Translations under genes and position numbers: made by a program
Notes under the pieces: generated by a model
Seen by the model: the letters and a program-made list of their open reading frames with translations, nothing else
What the model was told of the DNA's origin: nothing
Database searches by the model: none
NCBI GenBank assembly: GCA_900708905.1
Contig: CAADRB010000014.1
Location: 2,521,822 to 2,585,821, forward strand
Direction of reading: 5' to 3'
DNA length: 64,000 bases
Source: Hymenolepis diminuta
Taxonomy: Eukaryota; Platyhelminthes; Cestoda; Cyclophyllidea; Hymenolepididae
Shown here: in pieces, positions 39,301 to 47,117 of the stretch
Layout: the number at the start of each line of letters is the position of its first letter
How positions within the stretch are numbered: the stretch's first letter is position 1

Positions 39301-40234
39301 CTTCAGAAAATGCCTCTATCTTATTCATGTGTTTGAGAAAAATATTGACTACTGGATTTTTACTAAATGAGCCAAATATCCACAGTTAATCTGAATGAGA
39401 GAATATTTAGGCATTCCAAAAGGAATTACGATTGTTAAGGAAATTGCCTGACAAATAGAACCAAAAAGAATGCTTATGAAAACCAAATGAATCAAATAGG
39501 ATATTTAAGTATTCAATAAATAAGATATTCAAAAGCATTTACGGTGGAAGGACTCCGTCGAACCTTCTTAATGGGAATGTAGTAGGCTCCAATAGTTCGT
39601 CGGCGTAGGAATCCTTTTAACTGAACTTCTAATAAGACACCGCCTTCCAAATTATCAAGTTCACTAAGAGAAAAAGTTGGTCTTTGATGATTAAAGATAT
39701 GATTTTAAAAAATATAATTGATCTCAAATAAACTGCAAATAAAAAAATGATGCTGCTCATAAAAATTCAAAAGAGAAATAATTAAACTTTTTATTAAAAT
39801 TAGGTAAGTAGATTTAAAGCAAGCACCATATAAATTTAATATCTTACTAGGAAAACTCTTCGTTCCAAATGGGATTGCTTCCTGTGAGAGTCCGAGTAAA
39901 CGATTTAGCTCCATTAATGTCGAGTGCGACAATCACTGCGACTGAACTATTAAAACCCTGCAGCCTAGCTTCTTTGACTAAAATATTGCAAATATAAATT
40001 ACTTATAAGCAAACTACTTATACACTATATAAACTCAACCAATACCATATTCATGCATTATAGCGAAATAAAACATAAATGTAATATTATTATCCTTGTT
40101 ATACAGTTCTTTGCAATTCAATGAATTAAAAAAGTATCCTTTACACAAAAAGAAAATAAGCTATTTTATAAATCATATTTGTCAATAAGAATAAGTTCCT
40201 GAAAGATTTTACCTTCAATACACAAAATTGGCAT
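1..40234 (-). CDS. unc-13: UNC-13/Munc13-like protein, N-terminal part (gene span, 14 coding exons, cut by left window edge)
   Basis: Family role: UNC-13 proteins prime synaptic vesicles at the active zone; the N-terminal C2A domain of long isoforms homodimerises or binds the RIM zinc finger and is Ca2+-independent. Seen here: 14 exons with GT..AG borders and matching phases give about 737 residues. Residues 1-140 form a C2-like domain that starts MPILCIEVKEARLQG and contains RTIGAYYIPIKKVRRS, then GRIVGTQGPTKNFLFLD, the same order as UNC-13 C2A (VGT.WIPL..IRQS, then GT.DPT...LLD). The canonical C2 Asp clusters are not evident. Residues 141-737 are polar, Arg/Asp/Tyr/Pro/Ser-rich and unrecognised, like the UNC-13 linker before C1. 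C1, C2B and MUN domains are outside the window. Inference: UNC-13 rather than another C2 protein, about 75 percent sure; the gene model itself is more secure. Introns reach 13 kb and collect transposons. Confidence 0.75.
328..6212 (-). other. unc-13 intron 13 (5.9 kb)
   Basis: AT-rich and without supportable coding sequence on either strand. Holds a tRNA-like repeat head near 5424-5490 and a more GC-rich patch near 5640-5775 with short inverted repeats. Nothing else recognised. Confidence 0.55.
5424..5490 (-). repeat. tRNA-like SINE head, degenerate
   Basis: The minus strand carries CACTGGTATCATTCGTG (A-box-like) and then GTTGGTTCGAATCC (a good B box), about 30 nt apart. The T arm and acceptor stem do not pair, so this is not called as a functional tRNA. 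It resembles the heads of the other minus-strand copies. Confidence 0.4.
6213..6305 (-). CDS. unc-13: unc-13 coding exon 13 (93 nt)
   Basis: Residues 598-629, reading FDHSRRFSPIGASFHLDASS; acceptor TTCTTTAG, donor GTGAGT. The Ser/Pro-rich sequence continues into the next exon. Confidence 0.7.
6441..6509 (-). CDS. unc-13: unc-13 coding exon 12 (69 nt)
   Basis: Residues 575-598, reading FGDQVGQWCSCDSDYEVDT; acceptor TTTATTGTTCCAG, donor GTATAT. The phase is 1 base in and 2 bases out. Confidence 0.68.
7370..7532 (-). repeat. dispersed repeat copy flanking a 50-N gap
   Basis: Bases 7479-7532 are the exact reverse complement of 25791-25844 (54 of 54). Left of the gap the G-rich tract ending at 7428 matches the reverse complement of the C/T-rich tract near 25945-25975. 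So this is an inverted copy of the 25.8-kb repeat, with the unresolved gap in its middle. Confidence 0.75.
8036..8170 (-). repeat. tRNA-derived SINE copy
   Basis: The minus strand shows an A-box-like CACAATGGTTAACGTGC and a B box GGGTTCGATATTC at tRNA spacing. The body toward lower coordinates (GACCTATGCAGT, ATTCCGTCCATT in plus sense) is shared with the 21.3-kb copy. Confidence 0.65.
9884..10144 (-). CDS. unc-13: unc-13 coding exon 11 (linker)
   Basis: Residues 488-575; acceptor CTCTGTTACAG, donor GTAAGA. The phase-consistent frame reads SRHDYQVQNDRRQPRAGG and later GGSRTLPGSAFSPYEGHQVF. An alternative minus frame is also open across this stretch but does not join exons 10 and 12 in phase. 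Confidence 0.72.
11531..11710 (+). repeat. short dispersed repeat, family B copy
   Basis: Starts GACCGGTCAATAAGCACTGG and continues ATATCATGGATAAGAA, shared with copies at 34.3, 49.7 and 59.3 kb and in inverse at 63.4 kb. The later AAATGAAGTAAGACTC motif is also shared. No coding potential. Confidence 0.55.
13405..13773 (-). other. unexplained open frame, 122 codons
   Basis: Open for 366 nt in AT-rich DNA. The first codon is GTG; the first ATG is near residue 55. The product is Ser/Thr/Lys-rich with a hydrophobic/basic end (FSAYRDRKKVVVLLPPPEL) and I recognise no domain. An AG precedes the frame, but no good donor lies before the stop, so it does not insert into the unc-13 chain. It could be a decayed mobile or processed fragment, or chance. 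Confidence 0.2.
13904..13931. repeat. perfect 13-bp inverted repeat with 2-nt loop
   Basis: TGTTATTATTGAG, then AA, then CTCAATAATAACA. The arms are fully complementary. No function can be assigned. Confidence 0.7.
14448..14729 (-). CDS. unc-13: unc-13 coding exon 10 (linker)
   Basis: Residues 394-488; acceptor TTTTGTCATAG, donor GTAAGTC. The product is polar and aromatic (WDRHGEAADHFYDNLNYING ... TSKQNTHPYPIMSMDY) with no recognised domain, consistent with a disordered linker. Confidence 0.75.
14730..16085 (-). other. unc-13 intron 9 (1.4 kb)
   Basis: Noncoding, with one partial SINE body at about 15570-15680. Nothing else recognised. Confidence 0.5.
15570..15680 (-). repeat. partial SINE body
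   Basis: CCCAAGCCCACTTGGGAAAG and CGCTCATCTTGGATGGAG match the distal part of the copies at 21.25 and 51.07 kb. The tRNA-like head is missing. Confidence 0.5.
16086..16145 (-). CDS. unc-13: unc-13 coding exon 9 (60 nt)
   Basis: Residues 374-394, reading SDTGMPPAVRTLDSVKRWS; acceptor GCTTTTCTAG, donor GTGAGA. It starts with 1 base and ends with 2, fitting both neighbours. Confidence 0.7.
16146..17730 (-). other. unc-13 intron 8 (1.6 kb)
   Basis: AT-rich noncoding DNA with a short TA microsatellite near 16580. No other feature seen. Confidence 0.5.
17731..18067 (-). CDS. unc-13: unc-13 coding exon 8 (linker)
   Basis: Residues 262-374; acceptor TTTCTTTCCTAG, donor GTAAGT. Contains DTFCCWQDRR and then a Tyr/Asp/Glu-rich stretch (DDYEWYDGPAYDGEYEPEW). 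A Cys-Cys-x-Trp cluster followed by acidic residues also occurs after C2A in Munc13 linkers, which is only suggestive. A second open frame on this strand is treated as a shadow because its phase does not join. Confidence 0.78.
21251..21473 (-). repeat. tRNA-derived SINE copy (long)
   Basis: The minus-strand head contains GGCGCATTGGTCACCGTAC (A-box-like) and ATCACGGGTTTGATTTCC (B-box-like). The body contains CTCATTTAGGAAAGCG and CATCTTGGGTGGAGAG in plus sense, shared with the 15.6- and 51.1-kb copies. An open frame across it is accidental. Confidence 0.6.
23168..23288 (-). repeat. SINE copy, degenerate
   Basis: Plus-strand GCGACCTCTGACTTGTCAGA and ACGTACACGTTAAACATTGC correspond to the head of the 51.2-kb and 8.1-kb copies. 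The B box is decayed. Confidence 0.5.
23866..24132 (-). CDS. unc-13: unc-13 coding exon 7 (linker)
   Basis: Residues 173-262; acceptor CCATCTAG, donor GTAAGC. The translation is Arg-rich at the start (ISHDRRDRRSRRARHNRPP) and acidic/aromatic later, with no known domain. It stays open across 267 nt in the phase demanded by exons 6 and 8. Confidence 0.75.
24133..25598 (-). other. unc-13 intron 6 (1.5 kb)
   Basis: Noncoding; nothing recognised on either strand. Confidence 0.5.
25599..25638 (-). CDS. unc-13: unc-13 coding exon 6 (40 nt)
   Basis: Small exon reading ANGASYPPRRNEM plus one base. The acceptor TTTACATTTCAG is strong and the donor is GTAAGT. Both phases match the neighbouring exons, which is the main evidence for such a short exon. 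Confidence 0.68.
25791..25975 (+). repeat. dispersed repeat with C/T-rich tract
   Basis: Bases 25791-25844 are identical to the reverse complement of 7479-7532. They are followed by about 75 nt of unique sequence and a long C/T tract (25920-25967). It is the ungapped counterpart of the 7.4-kb copy. Confidence 0.7.
27522..27891 (+). repeat. 5' LTR (370 bp)
   Basis: Starts TGTGGCG and ends CATCCGCTAC. Contains TATATAAG at 27591-27598 and AATAAA at 27726-27731, an ordinary LTR promoter and polyadenylation pair. It is 43 nt longer than the 3' LTR because the GAGCTCTGTTCGC segment is present twice. Confidence 0.88.
27897..27905 (+). other. primer-binding site (tRNA-Trp type)
   Basis: TGGTGACCC begins 5 nt after the 5' LTR and is complementary to the 3' end of eukaryotic tRNA-Trp (GGGTCACCA). 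The match does not extend clearly beyond 9 nt. Confidence 0.6.
28102..28671 (+). pseudogene. gag remnant of the LTR element
   Basis: A Gag capsid-like protein that would begin at the ATG at 28102. An in-frame TGA at 28153 breaks the frame where Gag relatives usually have Trp. Downstream it is open to 28671, with the gypsy Gag signature ELGDRTPSQLLRRMRSLL and then LRQLWMKCLPANM. The frame stops before the nucleocapsid motif, which lies in another frame. Confidence 0.8.
28781..28834 (+). pseudogene. CHCC nucleocapsid motif of the LTR element
   Basis: Reads CYYHRMYGDDARKCQPGC, spacing C-x2-H-x9-C-x3-C. This replaces the usual zinc knuckle and is the hallmark of CsRn1-type Gag. It lies one frame off the gag remnant. 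Confidence 0.75.
28936..29268 (+). pseudogene. fused protease / integrase C-terminus remnant
   Basis: The aspartic protease active site is in LVDTGSEVSLIPLSYAARL (DTG at 28972-28980). About 35 residues later the same frame reads PPYDDPFKVLERK, then a TAG at 29197, then FILDRSGTKDSVSIDRLKPA, the typical gypsy integrase tail, ending TAA at 29266. The intervening polymerase and integrase core are deleted without changing frame. Confidence 0.8.
29536..29545 (+). other. polypurine tract
   Basis: AGGGGGAGAG immediately before the 3' LTR, the usual plus-strand priming site. Confidence 0.6.
29549..29875 (+). repeat. 3' LTR (327 bp)
   Basis: Same ends as the 5' LTR, with TATATAAG at 29618-29625 and AATAAA at 29710-29715. 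A few substitutions separate it from the 5' copy, besides the 43-nt length difference. Confidence 0.88.
34255..34520 (+). repeat. short dispersed repeat, family B copy
   Basis: GGTCAGTAAGCACTGG, then CAAAAATCAAATGAAGTAAG and TTTTCGATCCCCTCCC in the same order as the copy at 59.3 kb. Confidence 0.6.
38719..38798 (-). CDS. unc-13: unc-13 coding exon 5
   Basis: Residues 133-159, ending YENGGIGQLDGYMGFC, with acceptor AAAATTTAG and donor GTAAGTAG. It closes the C2A region. The next exon in phase is 13 kb away. Confidence 0.72.
38879..39002 (-). CDS. unc-13: unc-13 coding exon 4 (C2A)
   Basis: Residues 92-132 plus one base. Acceptor CCTTTTAAG, donor GTATAT. Reads SRHPSWVALGAEVKLRNG then RIVGTQGPTKNFLFLDVWV. 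The W.L...V.....I.GT..PT...LLD.. spacing is what most supports UNC-13 C2A over a generic C2 domain. Confidence 0.82.
39003..39542 (-). other. unc-13 intron 3 (540 nt)
   Basis: Noncoding, bounded by donor GTAAATG (plus-strand complement at 39542) and acceptor CCTTTTAAG. Nothing else seen. Confidence 0.6.
39543..39663 (-). CDS. unc-13: unc-13 coding exon 3 (C2A)
   Basis: Residues 51-91. Acceptor TTTCTCTTAG, donor GTAAATG. Carries GGVLLEVQLKGFLRRRTIGA and YYIPIKKVRRSP, matching the UNC-13 strand pattern (L.VEVW.KG......VGT.WIPL..IRQS). It ends exactly on a codon boundary. Confidence 0.82.
39848..39977 (-). CDS. unc-13: unc-13 coding exon 2 (C2A)
   Basis: Residues 8-51. Acceptor ATTTTAG and donor GTAAGAT. 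Reads VKEARLQGFNSS..., then SNPIWNEEFS, the C2 motif in which family members have QPSWEQDF. Starts after 1 base of a codon and ends with 2 bases (TA), completed by the next exon. Confidence 0.8.
40213..40234 (-). CDS. unc-13: unc-13 coding exon 1 (start codon)
   Basis: Encodes MPILCIE plus one base, followed by donor GTAAAA. The start was chosen because it puts MPILCIEV directly at the first C2A beta strand, where UNC-13 family proteins also begin. An upstream out-of-frame ATG lies in a hairpin 15 nt before this start. Confidence 0.7.
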
Positions 40235-40248
40235 CTTTACATGGAAAA

Positions 40249-40279
40249 TGCAACATATTTTCTAGTGTTATATGTTGCA
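40249..40279 (-). promoter_or_regulatory. 10-bp hairpin just upstream of the unc-13 start, containing an upstream ATG
   Basis: In transcript sense TGCAACATAT, an 11-nt loop, then ATATGTTGCA: a perfect 10-bp stem ending 14 nt before the predicted start codon. The second arm contains an ATG, out of frame with the main start, that opens a 13-codon reading frame overlapping it. A role in translation is inference. Confidence 0.45.
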
Positions 40280-41006
40280 GATCTAAAGTAGCTCGCTTAA
40301 AGGGCGTTGCAATACAATTACCGTGATATGAACAAACGAAATTGAAGGTTGTTTTAATAAAGAGTATAGGTCTTTAATAACAAGATATTATTTAAAAGTT
40401 CAAATGACCTTATTTTTCATAAAATTTCTTTAAAATTTTTAATGAATTCGTTGTTCGTAAGTATTTTTTAGAGAATACAACAGACATTTTATCTTTTTGT
40501 GTAGCGAACCCATTTATTTCGAGCATAAATTAATTATTTCAAGTAAGTTTATTTCATACAATTAACGTCAACACACATTTAAAATTGGTGCTATTGGTAT
40601 TGTTACTGTTCGTCGAATACAATCTCTACTTTTATTTAATTACGTGAAATTAAAATGTTTAATATTAAGATAGTGCTTTATTTTGTCACATTAAAAATCA
40701 TTTGGTTAGTATATATATTTATTACTAACATATCGCTCATATTTATTACTATATTTGCGCCTACTTCGACTAATCCTTTAACTATAAATTATCCATCTAT
40801 TTGAATAAATTGTACAGGTCAGTGGACACAGGTAGATTATATGCTGATAATAATGCTTTTTATGAAAATAATGAAAATATTTTTAAAGAGATCATATTAA
40901 ATTCTTTGGCATATTTGCAATAATAACCACGATTTGTATAACCGATTTATACAATTAAAAGCACAGGCTTACTCACACAATTAAATATATTTTCAAATAC
41001 AAATTT

Positions 41007-41042
41007 AATGACCTCCTCGAAATATCAAACGAGGAGGTCATT
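41007..41042. repeat. perfect 13-bp hairpin
   Basis: AATGACCTCCTCG, a 10-nt loop (AAATATCAAA), then CGAGGAGGTCATT. The stem is far more GC-rich than its surroundings and lies about 770 nt upstream of the unc-13 start. Confidence 0.75.
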
Positions 41043-41615
41043 CGAACTAGATTTTCACATTTCTTCTTAGTACTTCCCACGATAATTTCAAATTTTCTCT
41101 CCTTTTGGTATTCTTGAAAATATGTATACTTCATCCCGCTTATATCAAAATTTTACCATTTTGTAGTTTTCTACATCTATTTTCTATATTATTAGAGAAA
41201 AAGAATGAGGATAGTGGCAGCCATTCATTCAGTTCACGAATCTGGATAATACTCATTCTTAAGAAGTCTCGGTCTAGAACAATCAAACAAGTGGAACATA
41301 GGGGTTTTCAATTTTTTATCTTACCAATGTGCTCTCGTTTCCCTGTCTTTTGTAAACTGCTAATGGTCTACGTCGACAATTTCTCACTTGGGCAAATGTT
41401 TTAATGTTGTGAGATTCAGCATCCAATTTTCACTTTCGAACATCCATGATTCACTTGCATGTAGTCGCCCCAGTCAAATACATTAAATATCCAAAAATTT
41501 TGAAAATCATTAAAAATTATTCGACAAATCGTGTGGTGCACGATATGTTAATTTCATACACAATTCTCATGCGTATCGATATATTCGTGAAAATGATCTT
41601 TCCCCAAGTCTCGTC

Positions 41616-41636
41616 ATTATTATTATTATTATTATT
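41616..41636. repeat. (ATT)n microsatellite
   Basis: Seven consecutive ATT units. Confidence 0.85.
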
Positions 41637-42029
41637 CTACATTATCTTTATTGCTCAATTTTCATGTTCTTATTTAACTCAGTTTTATGCTTATGGAATT
41701 CTCCATTTAAAATTAACAACTTATATTTAAATAATTAATAACAAATATATTTTTATTTCTTAATTGGCACACTTCTTGTCTAGTTCATTTGCTCAAAAAT
41801 TCATATCAAAAAAATGATTTTAAAATTAGAATAATATTTTTCAATGGTGAGTCAAGTCGACTTTGAAGTTTCCTATCTCGAAACAAAGAATTTCATGTAA
41901 CTCAAGAAGAACCTCAGACTCAAGATATTCATGCACATTCTGTTTAGGTAGAGCTTAGCCATGAAAACGACTGAGTGATAACTGTTCTAGATATCCACTT
42001 TCAAAAGCAAGATTTGACACTTTTTAAAT

Positions 42030-42310
42030 CGTGCGCACTGGACATTGCTAGGCTACATTTGGCTCAGAGCTGAAATGAAGAAGAATACAGGAATGTAATT
42101 AGTCCGTGACAGTTTATTTTACGGAAAACTATCTATAAGATTATCAAGCTTTTATTATCACTACCGGATCGATGACAGATTTGTCCAGATTATCTGTCAA
42201 GGTGTCAGGCGCTGCGTGTGCTAGTATACTGATAAGGGTGGTGAGTGCCTTAGAGACAATCTGGTTTGATTTCCTTATCCACTATAGTCAACAACCTCTG
42301 TGTAGCAAGA
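42030..42310 (+). repeat. diverged repeat pair, copy 1
   Basis: CACTGGACATTGCTAGGCTA, GATCGATGACAG and TTAGAGACAATCTGG appear in the same order as CACTAGATACTGCTGGGCTA, GATCGATGCCAG and TTAGAGACTATCCTGG in the 45.0-kb copy. No coding potential recognised. Confidence 0.45.
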
Positions 42311-45009
42311 AACCGTGTACTTAAATTTATCTGGATTTAAAGTTTCTAATTTTCGAACTCTGCCTTGATGTTATCTGATTGGTTTGCCAGCCACTGTATT
42401 AACTGGCAAAGTTGCTGGCTTAGATTAATTCTAATTATTCAGTAGCAACATGCGTGGTGGTTTACAACAAGCCTATTCTAACTCATATTATTGCGGATAA
42501 AAGCATATCCTCCATGTTCACCAAGCGCAAATATTGGTTGATGTTACCCGACATATTTACTGATTCAGAACTGTTATAAACTGCTATAGCCAGCAGATGC
42601 CTATCAACACCTGGCGATTAGAAATACTTGACTGGCGATAAGATCTCTACCATAATGTCCACAGGTGTTTTTAATCATCGTTCACTTCTTTCATCAATAG
42701 AGAGGCCCCACCCTTTCTTTAAGAATGCATGTTAGTAACAATACTATTCCCCAGACCCATTTTCTTTGTATATACTAGAGATAGCAATTGTCAATAAACA
42801 TCTGGCAATCAGGAACAGAATTCTGGTCAAATGATTCCGATGGGCACAGGGAAACACAATATCCACGCGGAGACATAAACCATTTGAAGTAATTAACACC
42901 GCATGAAGAAACATTTGTTTGCAGAATAGAAATATAATTTATGCGATATCTATCAGGATCGTTGACAAATAAAACTGTTTGAATGGTATATTCCCGGCGT
43001 TGGCCCTATCGGGCTGACGTGTATAAGTGCTAATACAAAGTGTTTAACTAATATCTCGTCTTCTCTATAATATTCGGTTGGATGAAACGTAGGCATGAGG
43101 GTATTACAACTGGTACTTTAGAATATTAATTTTCGAAAGGATGTTCTTGGAATGTATGTAGAAGCTTGTTATAACAGTCATTTGCCGATATAACATTCGT
43201 AAATATACTGAGAATGATGGTCAAAAGTATTATTTTTAGTACTTATTAAAAAATACGAGTAAATAATCTCCCTTTCGTCAAAACTAATTTCAGTGTTGAA
43301 AGAAATGCACCCATTAGCATGCAATAGTTGTCATATTGGAAAGTTCTCAAATTTCTTGAGCAAATGATTATTGAGTGATAATGAAACTATAAAAATTTCT
43401 AATTAGTTTGGCATCTGGCACTGCCACTACTAAATAAATTGTTTGTAGGTTCTAATAAATGTTAGATGCCAGTACAAATAGCCATCAAGATTTACAATCC
43501 TGGCAAAAAATGTTAGGTGACGCTTGCCAACCATAAAATTACGAGATGTCATTTAATGAATATACTCACCTCTTATCCGGACTTATTCGTCAAGAATACG
43601 GTTAGATCACAACTTGGAAAATTATTTTTGAAGATACCAATACGAAACATAAAACAATATTCCGCGGTATTAAAGCAAAAGGGAGAGTCAGTTGCGTAAG
43701 CCCTCCATCTGAAGTATATTTAGATGAACCAAAGCTCTCACTTGTTACATCAGTGCTGATAACTTTCTAGTTCAAGCGACAGGCACGAATCAAATGGCAG
43801 GTATTTAATTTTTTTCTTTTTATGTAGAACAAAACGCTAATTATCACTTATGTAAAATAGCCGAACCAAAGGATTGTATATCGACAAAATCATTTCAATT
43901 TTGAGGCTATGTTTTTAACTCACCAATGCACAAAGTGACGGAAAATTTCAACTGTCGCAATGCCAAGAAAATGGCTTAGATAAAATTACGACCTCTAGAA
44001 ATTTACCATTAGCAGATCTGATTATTTTCTTGATAAATTCAATGTATTTTTACTAAGCTCTTGTTTTTCATTAGAAGAAGATGACAGGGTTGAATATAAC
44101 GTATTGAAAAGAACCAATATCAATTTTTTGAAAGCTGTATCTATAATACGTCAATTTACGTATCGACAAGTAAGTTCTACGATCTTTGACTTTAAATTAC
44201 ATGTACGTTCATTATTGATCATTTCTCAATAATGTCAACTAATACTGTTTGACATTTTATTTTTTCTGGATCTAGAAAGTGAAAATGCAAATATCTGCTT
44301 ACTTGAGCTAATAAGTTTTGTTTTGTTCATAAAGTAGCACATTAAAAGCAGGATTTTAAGCAATCAAACAAAATAATACCGCATAGTCAGGTATTTTTAA
44401 CATATATTTAGGGATAACTGCAACCGATAAAATTACACACACAATCTTAAACGAAATATATTTTAAACGGCTATTCAAATATTCCGCAAGATTTTTGAGG
44501 TTAAGTTAACAGGTTATTTGACTATGATATCCTTAGTCTAAAAATTGCTATGGAATTGGGTTACACTTTAAACACCATTCTTTAATAAATGCATAAAATC
44601 ACAAACACCAGTTCATTCGCAATTAATTTTATCTGAGCATCTACTAGCTAAATAAAATTGTCCGTACAAAGGAGCTATTCACCTTTGTATAGCCTTTTTA
44701 TTTCAGCTCAAAATAAAGCAGTACCTACCACCTTAAAATAATATGACGTCAGGTAGCTACAATGGAGAAACACAACATAGAATCAATTAGGCATGGCGGA
44801 CTGGTAAATCATCAGAGGAAACACGAAAATCAACCCACCAGTAAACTTGTATTTTCATTCGTGAATAGTAATTCCAAAACGATGGTTATAGATCTCTTTC
44901 TCTCTTCAGGCATCCGTATATTAAATTTAATATTCAGCTCTGCGAGTTGTAAGTCAGTTGGTTTTGGCAATACTATTTATTTTGACTAGAGAATCTAGTT
45001 TCTCCCGCT

Positions 45010-45310
45010 ATGATCAATGTGCTCACTAGATACTGCTGGGCTACAGTTTACTCAGATCCAAAGAGAGAGACGACAAGATTACAGTTACTCTACTATATAT
45101 TATTGATTCATTTACATAAATAAAAACCATCTTCATACGATTGATCTTTAAAAATCAAAATACCTCCCGATCGATGCCAGTTTTGTTCCAATTAATTGCT
45201 AGGCTTCAGGATTAATGGGAGTTCGCATACTACTAAAGATGCTGGGCAACTTAGAGACTATCCTGGGGCAAACTCCTCCCAGGACAAGGATAGACCGTGT
45301 GACCTTGAGC
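45010..45310 (+). repeat. diverged repeat pair, copy 2
   Basis: Counterpart of the 42.0-kb copy in the same orientation, about 3 kb away. The family is not identified. Confidence 0.45.
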
Positions 45311-47082
45311 TTCGTTTGCAGGCATCCCTTATCTAATATCTGATATCGGAATTTCGCTGTCTTTGTCATTGCCGCATAATTAATAGTTCTTCATATTTTC
45401 TTCAGGCAAACATTAGTATGTGCAGCTTTACATTCACCCACACTTTTCATTGAGAATTTCATTAGCAGTTTTTCCTGCTAAACGTCTATGTGCAAAGATT
45501 TAATTTGCATCTCTATAACTGCTCGAAAGGCTTAAATAAATGTACATTTTCTTATTACACTTTAACATTTATGTTCAGCGTCATACAAAGGGCAGTATTT
45601 TGGACATCATTTTAATGTCTTTCCGTTTTTTTGATCGGGTAAATAAGTCATTCAGGAATGATATTTAATGAAATCTGCACTAACCTTGACTGACAGTTCA
45701 TTCGCCTTTATAACACCAACCGTCTCTAACTCTTTAAAGGCTTAAAGCAAGCACTTCGTCTGAGATACTGTTCTCAATATCTGTTGAACCAAAGCAATCG
45801 AAAAGTCCCACTTGATAAATCTCAGAAATGCTTAATTAAAATGTTAAAATGTTACTACCAGAAACAATGTAAAAGATATCATACAATTTTTGTCGAATAT
45901 TTACTAAAGTCTTTTAAATAATTACTGAAATTTCAAAAACATTTGACTGGCAACAGATAAGTCATCCATAGGAACTTAGACTAACAGCTTAAAGCTAACA
46001 ACCATCGCACAAACTAAGGGTGACAAGAGTTGAGTGAGCGAAATTGTACCGTCCAGCAATCAGGTAAATTTGAAAGAGAGAGAGGAGGAAGAATTAAAAG
46101 ATTTACAAGACCGGAATCTCAGTTTCTCCAGAGAGAGATGAGAAACACTAACATCAATTAGACAAAACACCAGTTATAATAAGGGCCACAAAATATACAA
46201 ACGGAAAAATAATAAAATTATAAGGGATGAATAGTCGACATAAGTAATAAAGGTTATTTTCTCTAGGGAAAATATTTAATAAATTCTCACATTAAATTAA
46301 TACATACGCCTTCAATGAGGGAGGGGAGGAGAGATAGATTTATTTTCAAATAAAAGCAAATCAGTCCTAAAGCAAGGGGAACTGTTAAACACATCAGAAC
46401 ATGACTATTGGGGTCACAGTGACAAAAATACTAATACTATTTCTATGAAAGTTCATTTCAGAAAACTCGTTAGGTCCTTTGCGGAGATTTCAAAATAAAA
46501 ATTTCATATAAACCGCCAAAAGTGTTAATAACTGCTTTTCACAACAAATTTTGTCTGTTTACTATGCATTTCAGCACGGAATCAAAACTGGTGTTGGGTA
46601 AGCACATTGTAAAACAAACTTCGGTTTTCAATTTAACAAAAAATGAATTATTCAGTGGGTCATCTCAGTTCAAATGTATTATAAAGGCTTTGGTAGACGT
46701 TTTGTCAATTAAGATATTTTTGTAAAAATAATTCACCAACGAAGTTGCAATTTCTCTATTGATTGGTCAAATCTCAAGGACAACCATACTGTCATTTGGC
46801 TGAGCAACTTTTAGAAGTTTTGGTTGGTTATTTTGGCATGTAGTAAATAACTTGACTTAATTATTTTGATAATTAGACATTTGCAAAAGCATGGTTTATT
46901 GTTCTTTAGTCATATCCACTTGGTATTTAGTGCTTTAGTACTCTTTACAGTTAGTTATTTTTTGTCTTTGCTGGGTGTCTTCGTTTTCTATGCATTTTTA
47001 TGTAATTGGATTATTTATTTTAATATAAAAGTCTTACGAAAAGATACCTCTTTTTCTTTTATTTAAATTTGTCTTTTCATTT

Positions 47083-47084
47083 AG
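47083..47084 (+). promoter_or_regulatory. candidate splice acceptor (5'UTR intron or trans-splice site) 33 nt before MED25 ATG
   Basis: The tract TTTGTCTTTTCATTTAG ends here, a good pyrimidine-rich acceptor just upstream of the start codon. Flatworms add spliced leaders at such sites, but a normal 5'UTR intron is equally possible. Confidence 0.35.
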
Positions 47085-47117
47085 TACAATATTGATTGTG
47101 ATTTGAGTTTGCTAAAA

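Larger units (their letters stand above)
40235..47117. other. intergenic region between divergent unc-13 and MED25
   Basis: About 6.9 kb, AT-rich, presumed to hold both promoters and 5' untranslated regions. Contains two hairpins (40249-40279, 41007-41042), an ATT run (41616-41636) and a diverged repeat pair (42030-42310, 45010-45310). Open frames of 60-100 codons at 41.1, 41.4, 44.8, 46.5 and 46.9 kb have chance-like composition. Confidence 0.5.

Noticed and set aside
41105..41730. Two plus-strand open frames of 99 and 94 codons
   Set aside because: Composition is that of translated AT-rich DNA (Ile/Leu/Phe/Lys); no splice signals or recognisable domains.
46866..47066. Hydrophobic 66-codon open frame upstream of MED25
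   Set aside because: T-rich sequence gives Phe/Leu-rich translation by chance; no ribosome or homology evidence, and it stops before the MED25 frame.
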